The notes below the pieces were generated by a model, which saw only the letters and a program-made list of their open reading frames with translations, was not told where the DNA came from and did not search any database. Positions 9,605-17,831 of a stretch of 64,000 nucleotides of DNA are shown one piece after another; within the stretch, counting starts at the first letter, position 1; each line of letters starts with the position of its first letter. The stretch covers positions 806,001 through 870,000 of the forward strand of contig NZ_POXP01000001.1 in the NCBI RefSeq assembly GCF_003044935.1, given 5' to 3'. Both the position numbers and the translations under genes were made by a program. This stretch comes from Neisseria subflava (lineage in GTDB: Bacteria; Pseudomonadota; Gammaproteobacteria; Burkholderiales; Neisseriaceae).

Positions 9605-10051
9605 TCAACGTACGTTTTTCATCAAACGTTGTTTCTCACGCTTCCAATCCGCTTCTTTCAGGCTTTGGCGTTTGTCATGCTGTTTCTTACCCTTGGCCAA
9701 ACCGATTTCCACTTTGATTCTACCACGTGTGTAATGCAGGTTTAAGGGCACAATCGTATAACCGGCACGTTCGGTTTTACCGATTAACTTGTTGATTTCC
9801 GATTGTTTCAACAACAACTTACGCGGACGGACAGGGTCGGGTTTGACGTGTGTCGAGGCAGTGGGCAATGCGGTAATGTGGCAGCCCACCAAATAGAATG
9901 CGTCTTTTTTCCAGTAGATATAGCTTTCTTTTAATTGCACGCGTGCAGCGCGGATGGCTTTGACTTCCCATCCCTCCAATACTATACCGGCTTCGATTTG
10001 GTCTTCGATAAAGAAATCGTGAAAGGCTTTTTTATTATTGGCAATACTCAT
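9605..10051 (-). CDS. smpB: SsrA-binding protein SmpB
   Basis: 148-residue RNA-binding protein that carries tmRNA into stalled ribosomes for trans-translation. Family features are clear: the N-terminal [29 protein letters not shown], the central beta-barrel, and the basic C-terminal tail ([26 protein letters not shown]) that enters the decoding centre. Length is normal. The gene is alone, with an uptake-sequence terminator after it. The tmRNA gene ssrA was not found in the window. Confidence 0.97.
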   Translation of the reverse strand: MSIANNKKAFHDFFIEDQIEAGIVLEGWEVKAIRAARVQLKESYIYWKKDAFYLVGCHITALPTASTHVKPDPVRPRKLLLKQSEINKLIGKTERAGYTIVPLNLHYTRGRIKVEIGLAKGKKQHDKRQSLKEADWKREKQRLMKNVR

Positions 10052-10135
10052 TGTGCTGATTCTTTACAAACTTTTCAGACGGCCTATTTTATCAGGCATG
10101 CTTAAAAAATAAAACGGCAAACGGTTTTGAAACGT

Positions 10136-10351
10136 TTATTCGCTTAAAACATGGCGGCGGTAAAAACGGTCGATATCAGCAATCGCTTTTTCATCTTCAG
10201 GGCGCAAATCCAGTTTCAAATCGGCAAGGCGGATTAAGATTTGGTCTTCACGCTCGGCAACGGCGCAGCTGACCTCGCCTTCGCTACGAAAATGACGGAT
10301 AAGCTCGTCTAACTGGTTTAAAGCATTTTGATAAGATGAATTTTGATTCAT
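10136..10351 (-). CDS. Small conserved protein, unknown
   Basis: 71-residue, Leu- and charge-rich protein expected to be mostly helical (QNALNQLDELIRHFRSEGEV, then ILIRLADLKLDLRPEDEKAIADIDRFYRRH). It has no signal peptide, membrane span or recognised motif. It lies after the terminator of the cold-shock gene on the same strand, so it may be transcribed from its own promoter or by read-through. Start chosen as the only ATG; upstream sequence is AT-rich with no strong ribosome site. Confidence 0.55.
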   Translation of the reverse strand: MNQNSSYQNALNQLDELIRHFRSEGEVSCAVAEREDQILIRLADLKLDLRPEDEKAIADIDRFYRRHVLSE

Positions 10352-10373
10352 AATTTTTAACTCGAACGCCCAT

Positions 10374-10398
10374 AAAAAATGGCGGGAAACCCCGCCAT
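10374..10398 (-). terminator. Terminator of the cold-shock gene
   Basis: On the minus strand ATGGCGGG and CCCGCCAT form a stem followed by six T. It lies about 30 bp after the cold-shock stop. Confidence 0.88.
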
Positions 10399-10426
10399 GA
10401 TTTTACGGCTTACGCCGCGCATTTGA

Positions 10427-10630
10427 TTAAGCAGCTTGAATGTTAGCAGCTTGTTTGCCTTTAGGGCCGGTGGTTACGTCGAAAGATACGCGTTGACCTT
10501 CTTTCAGGGTTTTGAAACCATCCATGTTGATCGCTGAGAAGTGAGCGAACAAATCTTCGCCACCTTCATCAGGAGTGATGAAACCAAAACCTTTAGCGTC
10601 GTTAAACCATTTTACGATACCGGTTGCCAT
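10427..10630 (-). CDS. cspA: Cold-shock domain protein
   Basis: 67-residue single-stranded nucleic acid binding protein. RNP1 (KGFGFI) lies at 13-18 and RNP2 (LFAHF) at 27-31 in one five-stranded barrel. The frame is open further upstream, but the start at 10630 is chosen because [11 protein letters not shown] is the family N-terminus and AGGAAG lies just before it. The roughly 250-bp space upstream, shared with the divergent clpS, could hold a long leader as in other csp genes. Several paralogues are usual, so the symbol is generic. Confidence 0.93.
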   Translation of the reverse strand: MATGIVKWFNDAKGFGFITPDEGGEDLFAHFSAINMDGFKTLKEGQRVSFDVTTGPKGKQAANIQAA

Positions 10631-10887
10631 TAGAAACTTCCTATACTTAAAAATTAACAAAATCAGCAAAACAAGGCATACAGCAAACTAAAACGTTCAG
10701 CGTTTCTCCCACGTATCACATACGCGGTCGAGTGCCAACTTCTGCTTAACCGTCTTTTTACATTTGTTAAGACAAAACGTCAAGCTATGTTTTCAAAAAA
10801 GTGGGAAAATAGAAAAAAATTGCCGAAATACAACAGAAAACTGTTTACACTCTAAAACAGGCCGTCTGAAAACTGAAACCTAAGCTT

Positions 10888-11199
10888 ATGAACCATCCGA
10901 ATACCGACCACCAATCCGATACCCTGCTCAGCGATATCAACACACAGCCGCCGAAACGTTACGGCGTATTTTTATTGAACGACGATTACACCACCATGGA
11001 ATTTGTCGTCGAAATCCTGACCGAAGTCTTTATGCTTACACAGGAACAGGCAGTGGCCGTCATGTTGCTGGTGCACCACGAAGGCAAAGGCCTGTGCGGC
11101 ACCTACACGCGCGATATTGCGCAGACCAAGCAACATCAGGTCATGGAACGTGCCAAAGCTGAAGGGCATCCGCTCAAATGTATAGTCGAAGAGGTTTAA
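10888..11199 (+). CDS. clpS: ClpS adaptor protein
   Basis: 103-residue adaptor that hands N-degron substrates to ClpAP. The conserved core is present: YGVFLLNDDYTTMEFVVEIL with the N-degron-binding pocket, then VHHEGKGLCGTYTRDIAQTK. The flexible N-terminal tail (about 30 residues) needed for ClpA control is present. An uptake sequence lies about 25 nt before the start. The stop is 3 nt before clpA, the standard clpS-clpA operon. Confidence 0.96.
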   Translation: MNHPNTDHQSDTLLSDINTQPPKRYGVFLLNDDYTTMEFVVEILTEVFMLTQEQAVAVMLLVHHEGKGLCGTYTRDIAQTKQHQVMERAKAEGHPLKCIVEEV

Positions 11200-11202
11200 A
11201 TC

Positions 11203-13482
11203 ATGCTTTCACCCGAATTGGAACACATCCTGCAACTGCTCTACCGTGAAGCACGCAACGCCCGTTATGAGTTTATCAGCTTGGAACACCTGCTTTTGGT
11301 GTTGATAGAAGAAGATGCGGCTGTGCCGAACGTCTTGAAACTGTGTGGTGCGGATTTGAAAGTCCTGTCCGAGCAGCTTGCGGCCAGCGTTGCAGAAAAT
11401 ACACCGCAAATTCCCGATCATCTTCTGGATACGGTCGAAACCCAGCCGACATTGGGCTTCCAACGCGTCATCCAACGGGCAATGGTGCATACCCAGTCTG
11501 CCGGCAAAGCCGCAGTAGAGCCTTTGGATATTTTGGTTGCCATGATGAGCGAATCTGAAAGCCATGCCGTTTATTTCCTCAAATTGCAATCCATTACACG
11601 CTTTGAAGTCTTGCGTTGCATTGCCCATGGCTCGCCTGATGACGAAGACTGCAATGATTCAGACGGCCTGGGACGCGAGGGCGAAGAAGCGGAACAGAAA
11701 ACCGGCTCTCTTTCCGACTACACCGTCAACCTCAACGCCGAAGTCAAAGCCGGCCGTATCGACCCTTTGATTGGTCGCAAACACGAAATGGAAAGGCTGG
11801 TACAAATCCTGTGCCGCCGCCGCAAAAACAATCCGCTTTTGGTCGGCGAGGCTGGTGTGGGCAAAACCGCGCTGGCGGAAGGCTTAGCACACCAAATCGT
11901 CAACGGCGATATTCCCGACGTGCTGAAAGAAGCCGAAGTATACGCACTGGATATGGGTTCGCTTTTGGCGGGCACGAAATACCGCGGCGACTTTGAAGCA
12001 CGGGTCAAATCCGTCTTGAAACAGCTCGAAAAAATCCCGCACGCCATTTTATTCATCGACGAAATCCACACCATCATCGGCGCGGGCAGCACCAGCGGTG
12101 GCACAATGGATGCGTCTAACCTGCTCAAACCTGCGCTGGCAAAAGGCTCGCTGTGCTGCATCGGTGCGACCACTTATGACGAATACCGTACCATTTTCGA
12201 CAAAGACCACGCCTTAAGCCGCCGTTTCCAAAAAATTGACGTGGTCGAGCCTACCATTTCCGAAACCGTACAAATCCTGCGCGGCTTGAAACCGATGTTT
12301 GAAGATTTCCACCAAGTCCGCTATACGCAAGGCGCACTTGAAGCCGCAGCCGAACTTTCCGCCCGCTACATCAACGAACGTTTCCTGCCCGACAAAGCCA
12401 TCGACGTAATGGATGAAGCAGGCGCGGCGCAACGGATTTTGCCCAAATCCAAACAGAAAAAAGTCATCGGCAAAGCGCAAATCGAAACCGTCATCGCCAA
12501 AGTTGCGCGGATTCCCGAAAAAACCGTGTCGCACGACGACAAACAAGTGTTGCAATTCCTCGGCCGTGATTTGAAAAACATGGTTTACGGTCAGGAAAAC
12601 GCCATTGACGCGCTGGTTGCCGCCGTCAAAATGTCGCGCTCCGGCCTCGCCCTGCCCGACAAACCGATAGGCAGTTTCCTCTTCTCCGGCCCAACCGGCG
12701 TCGGCAAAACCGAAGTCGCCAAACAGCTTGCCTACTCGATGGGCGTACCGCTGCAACGCTTTGATATGTCCGAATACATGGAACGCCATGCCGTATCGCG
12801 CCTCATCGGTGCGCCACCAGGCTACGTCGGTTTCGAACAGGGCGGCCTTTTGACCGAAGCCGTCAACAAACAGCCGCATTGCGTGTTGCTCTTGGACGAA
12901 ATCGAAAAAGCCCACCCCGACATTTTCAACGTCCTCCTGCAAGTCATGGACGCAGGCAAACTGACCGACAACAACGGCAAGAGTGCCGATTTCCGCAACG
13001 TCATCCTGATTATGACCACCAACGCAGGCGCGGAAAGCCTCAGCCGCCCCAGCCTCGGCTTTACCGCCAAGCGCGAACGCGGCGACGAAATGCAGGCGAT
13101 CAACAAACTCTTCACGCCCGAGTTCCGCAACCGCTTGGACGCGATTATCCCGTTTGCACCCTTGTCCGAACCCTTCATCGTAAAAGTTGTGAACAAATTC
13201 CTGCTTCAGCTCGAACACCAGCTCCTCGACAAAAAAGTCGAAGCCGAATTCACGCCGGCATTGCGCAACTATCTGGCGGAAAAAGGTTTCGACCCGCAAA
13301 TGGGCGCACGCCCGATGAACCGCCTGATTCAGGAAAAAATCCGCAAACCGCTCGCCGACGAACTCCTGTTCGGTAAACTCGCCGAAGGTGGCTTCGTGCT
13401 GATAGACTGGGATGCGGCAAAAGAAGAAGCCGTGTTGAAATTCAAGAAAAACAAAGCCAAACCTGAAGCAGCAGCGGTTTGA
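11203..13482 (+). CDS. clpA: ClpA, ATPase of the ClpAP protease
   Basis: 759-residue AAA+ unfoldase that feeds substrates to ClpP. An N-domain (1-140) is followed by a variable acidic linker with an in-frame uptake sequence (reads SDGLG), then the first AAA module with Walker A GEAGVGKT at 215-222. The second module has GPTGVGKT near residue 500 and Walker B VLLLDEIEKAHP. The ClpP-contact loop and a Lys-rich end follow. Length matches ClpA (about 758). It is translated immediately after clpS. The terminator uses an uptake-sequence variant. Confidence 0.96.
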   Translation: MLSPELEHILQLLYREARNARYEFISLEHLLLVLIEEDAAVPNVLKLCGADLKVLSEQLAASVAENTPQIPDHLLDTVETQPTLGFQRVIQRAMVHTQSAGKAAVEPLDILVAMMSESESHAVYFLKLQSITRFEVLRCIAHGSPDDEDCNDSDGLGREGEEAEQKTGSLSDYTVNLNAEVKAGRIDPLIGRKHEMERLVQILCRRRKNNPLLVGEAGVGKTALAEGLAHQIVNGDIPDVLKEAEVYALDMGSLLAGTKYRGDFEARVKSVLKQLEKIPHAILFIDEIHTIIGAGSTSGGTMDASNLLKPALAKGSLCCIGATTYDEYRTIFDKDHALSRRFQKIDVVEPTISETVQILRGLKPMFEDFHQVRYTQGALEAAAELSARYINERFLPDKAIDVMDEAGAAQRILPKSKQKKVIGKAQIETVIAKVARIPEKTVSHDDKQVLQFLGRDLKNMVYGQENAIDALVAAVKMSRSGLALPDKPIGSFLFSGPTGVGKTEVAKQLAYSMGVPLQRFDMSEYMERHAVSRLIGAPPGYVGFEQGGLLTEAVNKQPHCVLLLDEIEKAHPDIFNVLLQVMDAGKLTDNNGKSADFRNVILIMTTNAGAESLSRPSLGFTAKRERGDEMQAINKLFTPEFRNRLDAIIPFAPLSEPFIVKVVNKFLLQLEHQLLDKKVEAEFTPALRNYLAEKGFDPQMGARPMNRLIQEKIRKPLADELLFGKLAEGGFVLIDWDAAKEEAVLKFKKNKAKPEAAAV

Positions 13483-13493
13483 CGGATAAAGGC

Positions 13494-13540
13494 AAAAGGT
13501 CGTCTGAAAACGAAATTTCCGTTTTCAGACGACCTTTTTT
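13494..13540 (+). terminator. clpA terminator with variant uptake sequence
   Basis: A long hairpin of about 18 bp: AAAAGGTCGTCTGAAAACG pairs with CGTTTTCAGACGACCTTTT, followed by T residues. The core here is GTCGTCTGAA, not the usual GCCGTCTGAA; both arms carry the change. Confidence 0.88.
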
Positions 13541-13562
13541 GTAATTAACATCCAATTCTCAT

Positions 13563-13652
13563 CTATTCTTGTTCGCGGGAGCGGCTTAAGCCCAATTCCA
13601 AATCGGCATGGCGCACAGCCAACTGACGTTCAACTAATTCACGGTAGGTCAT
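13563..13652 (-). CDS. Possible 29-residue peptide
   Basis: Very short frame encoding MTYRELVERQLAVRHADLEL plus a charged tail. Its ATG overlaps the TGA of the upstream 72-residue gene (ATGA), which suggests translational coupling and is the main support. It has a predicted amphipathic helix and no known family. It could be chance. Confidence 0.35.
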   Translation of the reverse strand: MTYRELVERQLAVRHADLELGLSRSREQE

Positions 13653-13867
13653 TCTTTGATACCCATTAAATATTTTATCCGTCTGTACAACTTCTTAACC
13701 CACGAAATATTTACAAATGTATAAATCTTTGTTACAACTTCGCCGTCATACTGCGCATTTTCCCGTGCAGCCCGAAATTTTGCCCGGGCTTCTTCAGGGC
13801 CGTCCGCCCAAATGCTCAATGACCAGGACTTGCCGTCAAAGCGGTAAGAAAACATGTACTCATTCAT
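13649..13867 (-). CDS. Small basic protein, unknown
   Basis: 72-residue protein that starts at MNEYMFSYRFDG; the frame is open further upstream but those codons run over the divergent DUF1508 gene. The first half (FDGKSWSLSIWADGPEEARAKFRAARE) looks like a small alpha/beta fold. The second half is basic and hydrophobic (FVNISWVKKLYRRIKYLMGIKE). No family was recognised. Its start lies 13 bp from the divergent DUF1508 start, and its stop overlaps the 29-residue frame. The setting beside an insertion sequence suggests accessory origin. Confidence 0.5.
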   Translation of the reverse strand: MNEYMFSYRFDGKSWSLSIWADGPEEARAKFRAARENAQYDGEVVTKIYTFVNISWVKKLYRRIKYLMGIKE

Positions 13868-13879
13868 AGGAGAAACCTT

Positions 13880-14050
13880 ATGTATTTTGAAATCTATAAA
13901 GACGCAAAAGGCGAATACCGTTGGCATTTGAAAGCAGCCAACCATGAAATCATCGCTCAGGGCCAAGGCTACACCAGCAAGCAAAACTGCCAGCACGCAG
14001 TCGATTTGGTGAAAAGCACTACCGCCGCTACCCCTGTAAAAGAGGTATAA
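13880..14050 (+). CDS. Short DUF1508 (YegP-like) protein
   Basis: 56-residue protein with one DUF1508/YegP repeat: MYFEIYKDAKGEYRWHLKAA, then the family's NHEIIAQGQGYTSKQNCQHAVDLVKS. YegP-type proteins often have two repeats; this has one. Function is unknown. The ribosome site AGGAG lies 7 nt before the start, and a strong terminator follows the stop, so this is a real, independently expressed small gene. It diverges from the 72-residue gene. Confidence 0.8.
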   Translation: MYFEIYKDAKGEYRWHLKAANHEIIAQGQGYTSKQNCQHAVDLVKSTTAATPVKEV

Positions 14051-14066
14051 AATCCGCTTTTACCCT

Positions 14067-14094
14067 AAGCCCGCGCCCTACGCGGGCTTTTTTG
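14067..14094 (+). terminator. Terminator of the DUF1508 gene
   Basis: AAGCCCGCG and CGCGGGCTT form a stem around a 5-nt loop, followed by a T run. Confidence 0.88.
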
Positions 14095-14139
14095 TCAGTC
14101 GCCGAATAGTGGTCATAAATAGCAAAATATCTAATAATT

Positions 14140-15359
14140 TGAGACCTTTGCAAAATTCCCCCAAATCCCCTAAATTCCTTCCAAGACATTTAGGGGATTT
14201 CTCATGAGTACTTTCTTTCAGCAAACCGCACAAGCCATGATTGCCAAACACATCGACCATTTCCCGCTATTGAAGTTGGATCAGGTGATTGATTGGCAGC
14301 CGATCGAACAATACCTGAATCGTCAAAAAACCCGTTACCTCCGAGACCACCGCGGCCGTCCCGCCTATCTCCTGTTGTCCATGTTCAAAGCCGTCCTGCT
14401 CGGACAATGGCACAGCCTCTCCGATCCCGAACTCGAACACAGCCTCATCACCCGCATCGATTTCAACCTGTTTTGCCGTTTTGACGAACTGAGCATCCCC
14501 GATTACAGCACCTTATGCCGCTACCGCAACTGGCTGGCGCAAGATGACACGCTGTCCGAACTGCTGGAACTGATCAACCGCCAACTGACCGAAAAAGGCT
14601 TAAAAGTAGAGAAAGCATCCACCGCCGTCGTTGACGCCACCATTATCCAGACCGCCGGCAGCAAACAGCGCCAGGCCATAGAAGTCGATGAAGAAGGACA
14701 AGTCAGCGGCCAAACCGCACCGAGTAAAGACAGCGATGCCCGTTGGATAAAAAAAAACGGGTTATACAGACTCGGTTACAAACAACATACCCGTACCGAT
14801 GAGGAAGGCTATATCGAGAAACTGCACATTACCCCCGCCAATACCCATGAGTGCAAACACCTGTCGCCTTTATTGGAAGGATTATCCAAAGGTACGACCG
14901 TCTATGCCGACAAAGGCTATGACAGTGAGGAAAACCGGCAACATCTGGAAGAGCATCGACTGCAGGACGGCATTATGCGCAAAGCTCACCGCAAACATCC
15001 GCTGTCGGAAGCGCAAACCAAACGCAACCGATATTTGTCGAAGACCCATTATGTGGTCGAACAAAGTTTCGGTACGCTGCACCGTAAATTCCGCTATGCG
15101 CGGGCAGCCTATTTCGGACTGATTAAAGTGAGTGCACAAAGCTACCTGAAGGCGATGTGTTTGAACCTGTTGAAAGCGGCTAACAGGCTAAGTGCGCCTG
15201 TTGCTGCCTAAAAGGTGGCCGGATACCTGATTAATCAGGTATCCAAGGGGGATTAAGGGGGAATTTGGGTAGAATCAGTGGATATTTGAAACAAAAACAG
15301 CCGAAAATCTTTGTTTGGATCTCGGCTGTCGGGAGGAAAGGAATTTTGCAAAGGTCTCA
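14140..15359 (+). mobile_element. IS5-family insertion sequence, complete
   Basis: A 1.2-kb element bounded by perfect 20-bp terminal inverted repeats, TGAGACCTTTGCAAAATTCC at 14140-14159 and its complement at 15340-15359. It encodes one transposase in an intact frame. No convincing target duplication was seen: flanks are ...AATAATT and GGCCGTCTG.... A decayed copy of its right part lies at 22038-22500. It resembles the IS1106/IS5 group known in Neisseria. Confidence 0.9.
14204..15211 (+). CDS. IS5-family transposase
   Basis: 335-residue DDE transposase. The N-terminal DUF772-type region (LYLRDHRGRPAYLLLSMFKA-like context, residues about 40-130) is followed by the catalytic domain. Likely acidic residues lie in TAVVDATIIQTAGS, VYADKGYDSEEN and THYVVEQSFGTLHRKFRYAR, the last giving the Glu and the Arg/Lys of the IS5 signature. 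The frame is intact and full length, so the element may be active. It starts at the ATG 45 nt inside the left end. The poly-A run at 14751-14757 is a possible frameshift-prone site. Confidence 0.92.
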   Translation: MSTFFQQTAQAMIAKHIDHFPLLKLDQVIDWQPIEQYLNRQKTRYLRDHRGRPAYLLLSMFKAVLLGQWHSLSDPELEHSLITRIDFNLFCRFDELSIPDYSTLCRYRNWLAQDDTLSELLELINRQLTEKGLKVEKASTAVVDATIIQTAGSKQRQAIEVDEEGQVSGQTAPSKDSDARWIKKNGLYRLGYKQHTRTDEEGYIEKLHITPANTHECKHLSPLLEGLSKGTTVYADKGYDSEENRQHLEEHRLQDGIMRKAHRKHPLSEAQTKRNRYLSKTHYVVEQSFGTLHRKFRYARAAYFGLIKVSAQSYLKAMCLNLLKAANRLSAPVAA

Positions 15360-15387
15360 GGCCGTCTGAATTTCAGACGGCCTTTTT
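15359..15387 (+). terminator. Inverted uptake pair at the IS right end
   Basis: AGGCCGTCTGAA and TTCAGACGGCCT, followed by T residues on the plus strand. It touches the last base of the IS right end and lies 20 bp from the tkt stop on the other strand. Confidence 0.7.
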
Positions 15388-15407
15388 ATCTCAATCAAAA
15401 ATCTGAT

Positions 15408-17387
15408 TTACAAAACGGATTTAACAGTGGCAACCACATTGTCTACGGTAAAGCCGAATTCTTTGAACAGCAAGTCAGCAGGTGCAGACTCGCCGAAGCG
15501 GTTGATACCGACCACGGCGCCGTTCAAACCGACGTATTTATACCAACCGTCGGCATGTCCGGCTTCTACGGCTACGCGTGGCAAACCTTCCGGCAGAACG
15601 GCGGCTTTATAGGCGGCGTCTTGGCGGTCGAATACATTGGTAGACGGCATGGAAACGACACGTACGGCGATACCTTGTTCTGCCAATACTTTTTGTGCTT
15701 CCAGAGCCAATTCAACTTCAGAACCGGTAGCAATTACAATAGCTTGCGCATTACCTTGAGCTTCGCTGATTACATAAGCACCGCGTTTGATGTCGTTCAG
15801 TTGTTGCTCATCACGCGCTTGGAATTTCAGGTTTTGACGGCTGAAAATCAGGCTGGACGGATGATCGGCCGCTTTAACGGCTTCAGACCACGCTACCAAA
15901 GATTCAACGGTATCACATGGACGCCATACATCCATATTTGGAATCAGGCGCAGAGTGGCAGTTTGCTCGATAGGTTGGTGGGTCGGACCGTCTTCACCCA
16001 AACCGATGGAATCGTGGGTAAACACAAATACAGGGTTGATTTTCATCAGCGACGCCATACGCAAAGCATTACGCTCGTATTCGCTGAACATCAGGAAAGT
16101 CGCGCCGAATGGTTTAACACCGCCATGCAGGGTAAGGCCGTTCATGATTGCGCCCATGCCGAACTCGCGAACGCCGTAGTGAATATAGTTGCCGCCGTGT
16201 TCGCGGGTAACGGAAACGCTGTTTGACCAGTCAGTCAGGTTGGACGGGGTCAAGTCTGCAGAACCGCCCACCAATTCAGGCAGCTCTTTTGCCAAGATTT
16301 CGATGCTGTTTTGGCTGGCTTTACGGGTGGCGATGGTTTCTGCTTTGGCGCACACTTCTTTCAATGCGGCTTGAACGTAAGCATCGAAGTTTTCAGGCAG
16401 TTTTTTATCCATGCGGCGCACAAATTCTGCGGCTTCGGCAGGATATTTGGCCTGATATTGAGCGAAGAGTTCGTTCCATTCGGCCTCAAGTTTCGCGCCT
16501 TTTTCTTTTGCATCCCATGCAGCATAGATCTCTTGAGGGATTTCAAACGCAGGATAAGCCCAACCCAAATGTTTGCGCGTGGCTTCGATCTCGTCCGCAC
16601 CCAAAGGCGCACCGTGGGTTTTGTGGCTGCCTTCTTTGTTAGCACTGCCTTTGCCGATTAAGGTTTTGCAACAAATCAGGGAAGGTTTGCCGGTTTCGGC
16701 TTTGGCCGCCTCAATGGCCGTCTGAATGGCATCAGTATCATGACCGTTTACATTTGGAATCACATGCCAGCCGTAGCTTTCAAAGCGTTGCGGAATATTT
16801 TCGGTAAACCATCCGTCCACTTTACCGTCGATGGAAATATTGTTGTCATCATATAAAACAATCAGTTTGCCCAAGCCCAAAGTACCGGCAAGCGAACAGG
16901 CTTCATGCGATACGCCCTCCATCATACAACCGTCGCCCATGAAGACGTAAGTGTGGTGGTCAACGATGTTCAAGCCGTCTTTATTGAACTCGGCAGCCAA
17001 GATTTTTTCGGCCAAAGCCATACCCACTGCGTTGGCAATACCTTGTCCCAATGGGCCGGTCGTGGTTTCCACGCCGTCGGTGTAGCCGTATTCCGGATGG
17101 CCGGGGGTTTTGCTGTGCAGTTGGCGGAAATTTTTCAGATCATCAATAGAAACGTTGTAGCCGGTCAGGTGCAACAGGCTGTAAAGAATCATGGAAGCAT
17201 GACCATTGGAGAGGACAAAACGGTCGCGGTTGTAGAATTTCGGGTTAGCCGGATTATGATTGAGGAACTTCGTCCACAACACTTCTGCCATTTCCGCCAT
17301 ACCCATAGGCGCACCCGGGTGGCCTGAGTTGGCTTTTTGTACGGCATCGACTGAGAGGAAACGGATTGCGTTTGCCAGTTGAGACAT
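15408..17387 (-). CDS. tkt: Transketolase
   Basis: 659-residue thiamine-diphosphate enzyme of the pentose phosphate pathway that transfers two-carbon units between sugar phosphates. The thiamine-binding motif [13 protein letters not shown], the N-terminal [18 protein letters not shown] and the pyrimidine-domain [17 protein letters not shown] are all present. The frame is open to 17465, but the start at 17387 is chosen because AAGGAAGG precedes it and [11 protein letters not shown] fits the family. It is a single gene. The IS lies directly behind it. Confidence 0.97.
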   Translation of the reverse strand: MSQLANAIRFLSVDAVQKANSGHPGAPMGMAEMAEVLWTKFLNHNPANPKFYNRDRFVLSNGHASMILYSLLHLTGYNVSIDDLKNFRQLHSKTPGHPEYGYTDGVETTTGPLGQGIANAVGMALAEKILAAEFNKDGLNIVDHHTYVFMGDGCMMEGVSHEACSLAGTLGLGKLIVLYDDNNISIDGKVDGWFTENIPQRFESYGWHVIPNVNGHDTDAIQTAIEAAKAETGKPSLICCKTLIGKGSANKEGSHKTHGAPLGADEIEATRKHLGWAYPAFEIPQEIYAAWDAKEKGAKLEAEWNELFAQYQAKYPAEAAEFVRRMDKKLPENFDAYVQAALKEVCAKAETIATRKASQNSIEILAKELPELVGGSADLTPSNLTDWSNSVSVTREHGGNYIHYGVREFGMGAIMNGLTLHGGVKPFGATFLMFSEYERNALRMASLMKINPVFVFTHDSIGLGEDGPTHQPIEQTATLRLIPNMDVWRPCDTVESLVAWSEAVKAADHPSSLIFSRQNLKFQARDEQQLNDIKRGAYVISEAQGNAQAIVIATGSEVELALEAQKVLAEQGIAVRVVSMPSTNVFDRQDAAYKAAVLPEGLPRVAVEAGHADGWYKYVGLNGAVVGINRFGESAPADLLFKEFGFTVDNVVATVKSVL

Positions 17388-17831
17388 GGTTTGACCTTCC
17401 TTGGACAAGATTGGAAATATGAAAAAAGGTGTGCCGATTATCGCCTGAATCAGCCGTGCTTTCAAGGATAGCTTTTGATATTCGCTTTGTCAGACGGCCT
17501 GTTTCCACTCGGTTGCCCGAAACGAACAGGATAGATGATATTAACTGTTATTTCGTTTTGAAACAGTGCTTTATATATTTTTATCGTGTAAATAGCAAAT
17601 CACTATAAGTTTGCATACAGGCTGATTCGTAAACCTTTGAATACTGCCCTTTTCAGACGGCCCTACATCAAACGGCCACAAGGAATCCATCGTTAAGACG
17701 AAGTCCCTCTTTTGCTTTGAATAGAGTCAAATGTTATGATTTGTATGCACGCGAAAGGCCGTCTGAAAATATTCACATCAAACTACTACCATGACAACAG
17801 GCTTGTGTGCACTTCATCAAGGAACACTGAA
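17388..17831. other. Divergent regulatory region, tkt and ccoG
   Basis: A 444-bp region with uptake sequences near 17490, 17655 and 17757 and an AT-rich middle. It contains the candidate ccoG promoter and an FNR-like palindrome (see separate entries). No additional gene was seen. Confidence 0.5.
17712..17740 (+). promoter_or_regulatory. Candidate ccoG promoter with FNR-like palindrome
   Basis: TTGCTT and TATGAT are spaced 17 bp apart. An FNR-type half-site pair TTGA-N6-TCAA lies at 17717-17730 within the spacer. The palindrome is centred near -23 relative to the expected start, which suits repression better than class II activation. By-eye prediction. Confidence 0.4.

Noticed and set aside
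10631-10887. Possible riboswitch or thermosensor leader of the cold-shock gene
   Set aside because: The spacer could hold a long leader, but no specific fold could be supported by eye.
12214-13299. Minus-strand frame of 361 codons
   Set aside because: Antisense to clpA, which is clear in the other strand.
14136-15363. Target-site duplication of the IS
   Set aside because: Bases outside the two ends do not match at 3 or 4 positions.
15315-16226. Plus-strand frame of 303 codons
   Set aside because: Antisense to tkt and starting inside the IS end; no recognisable protein.
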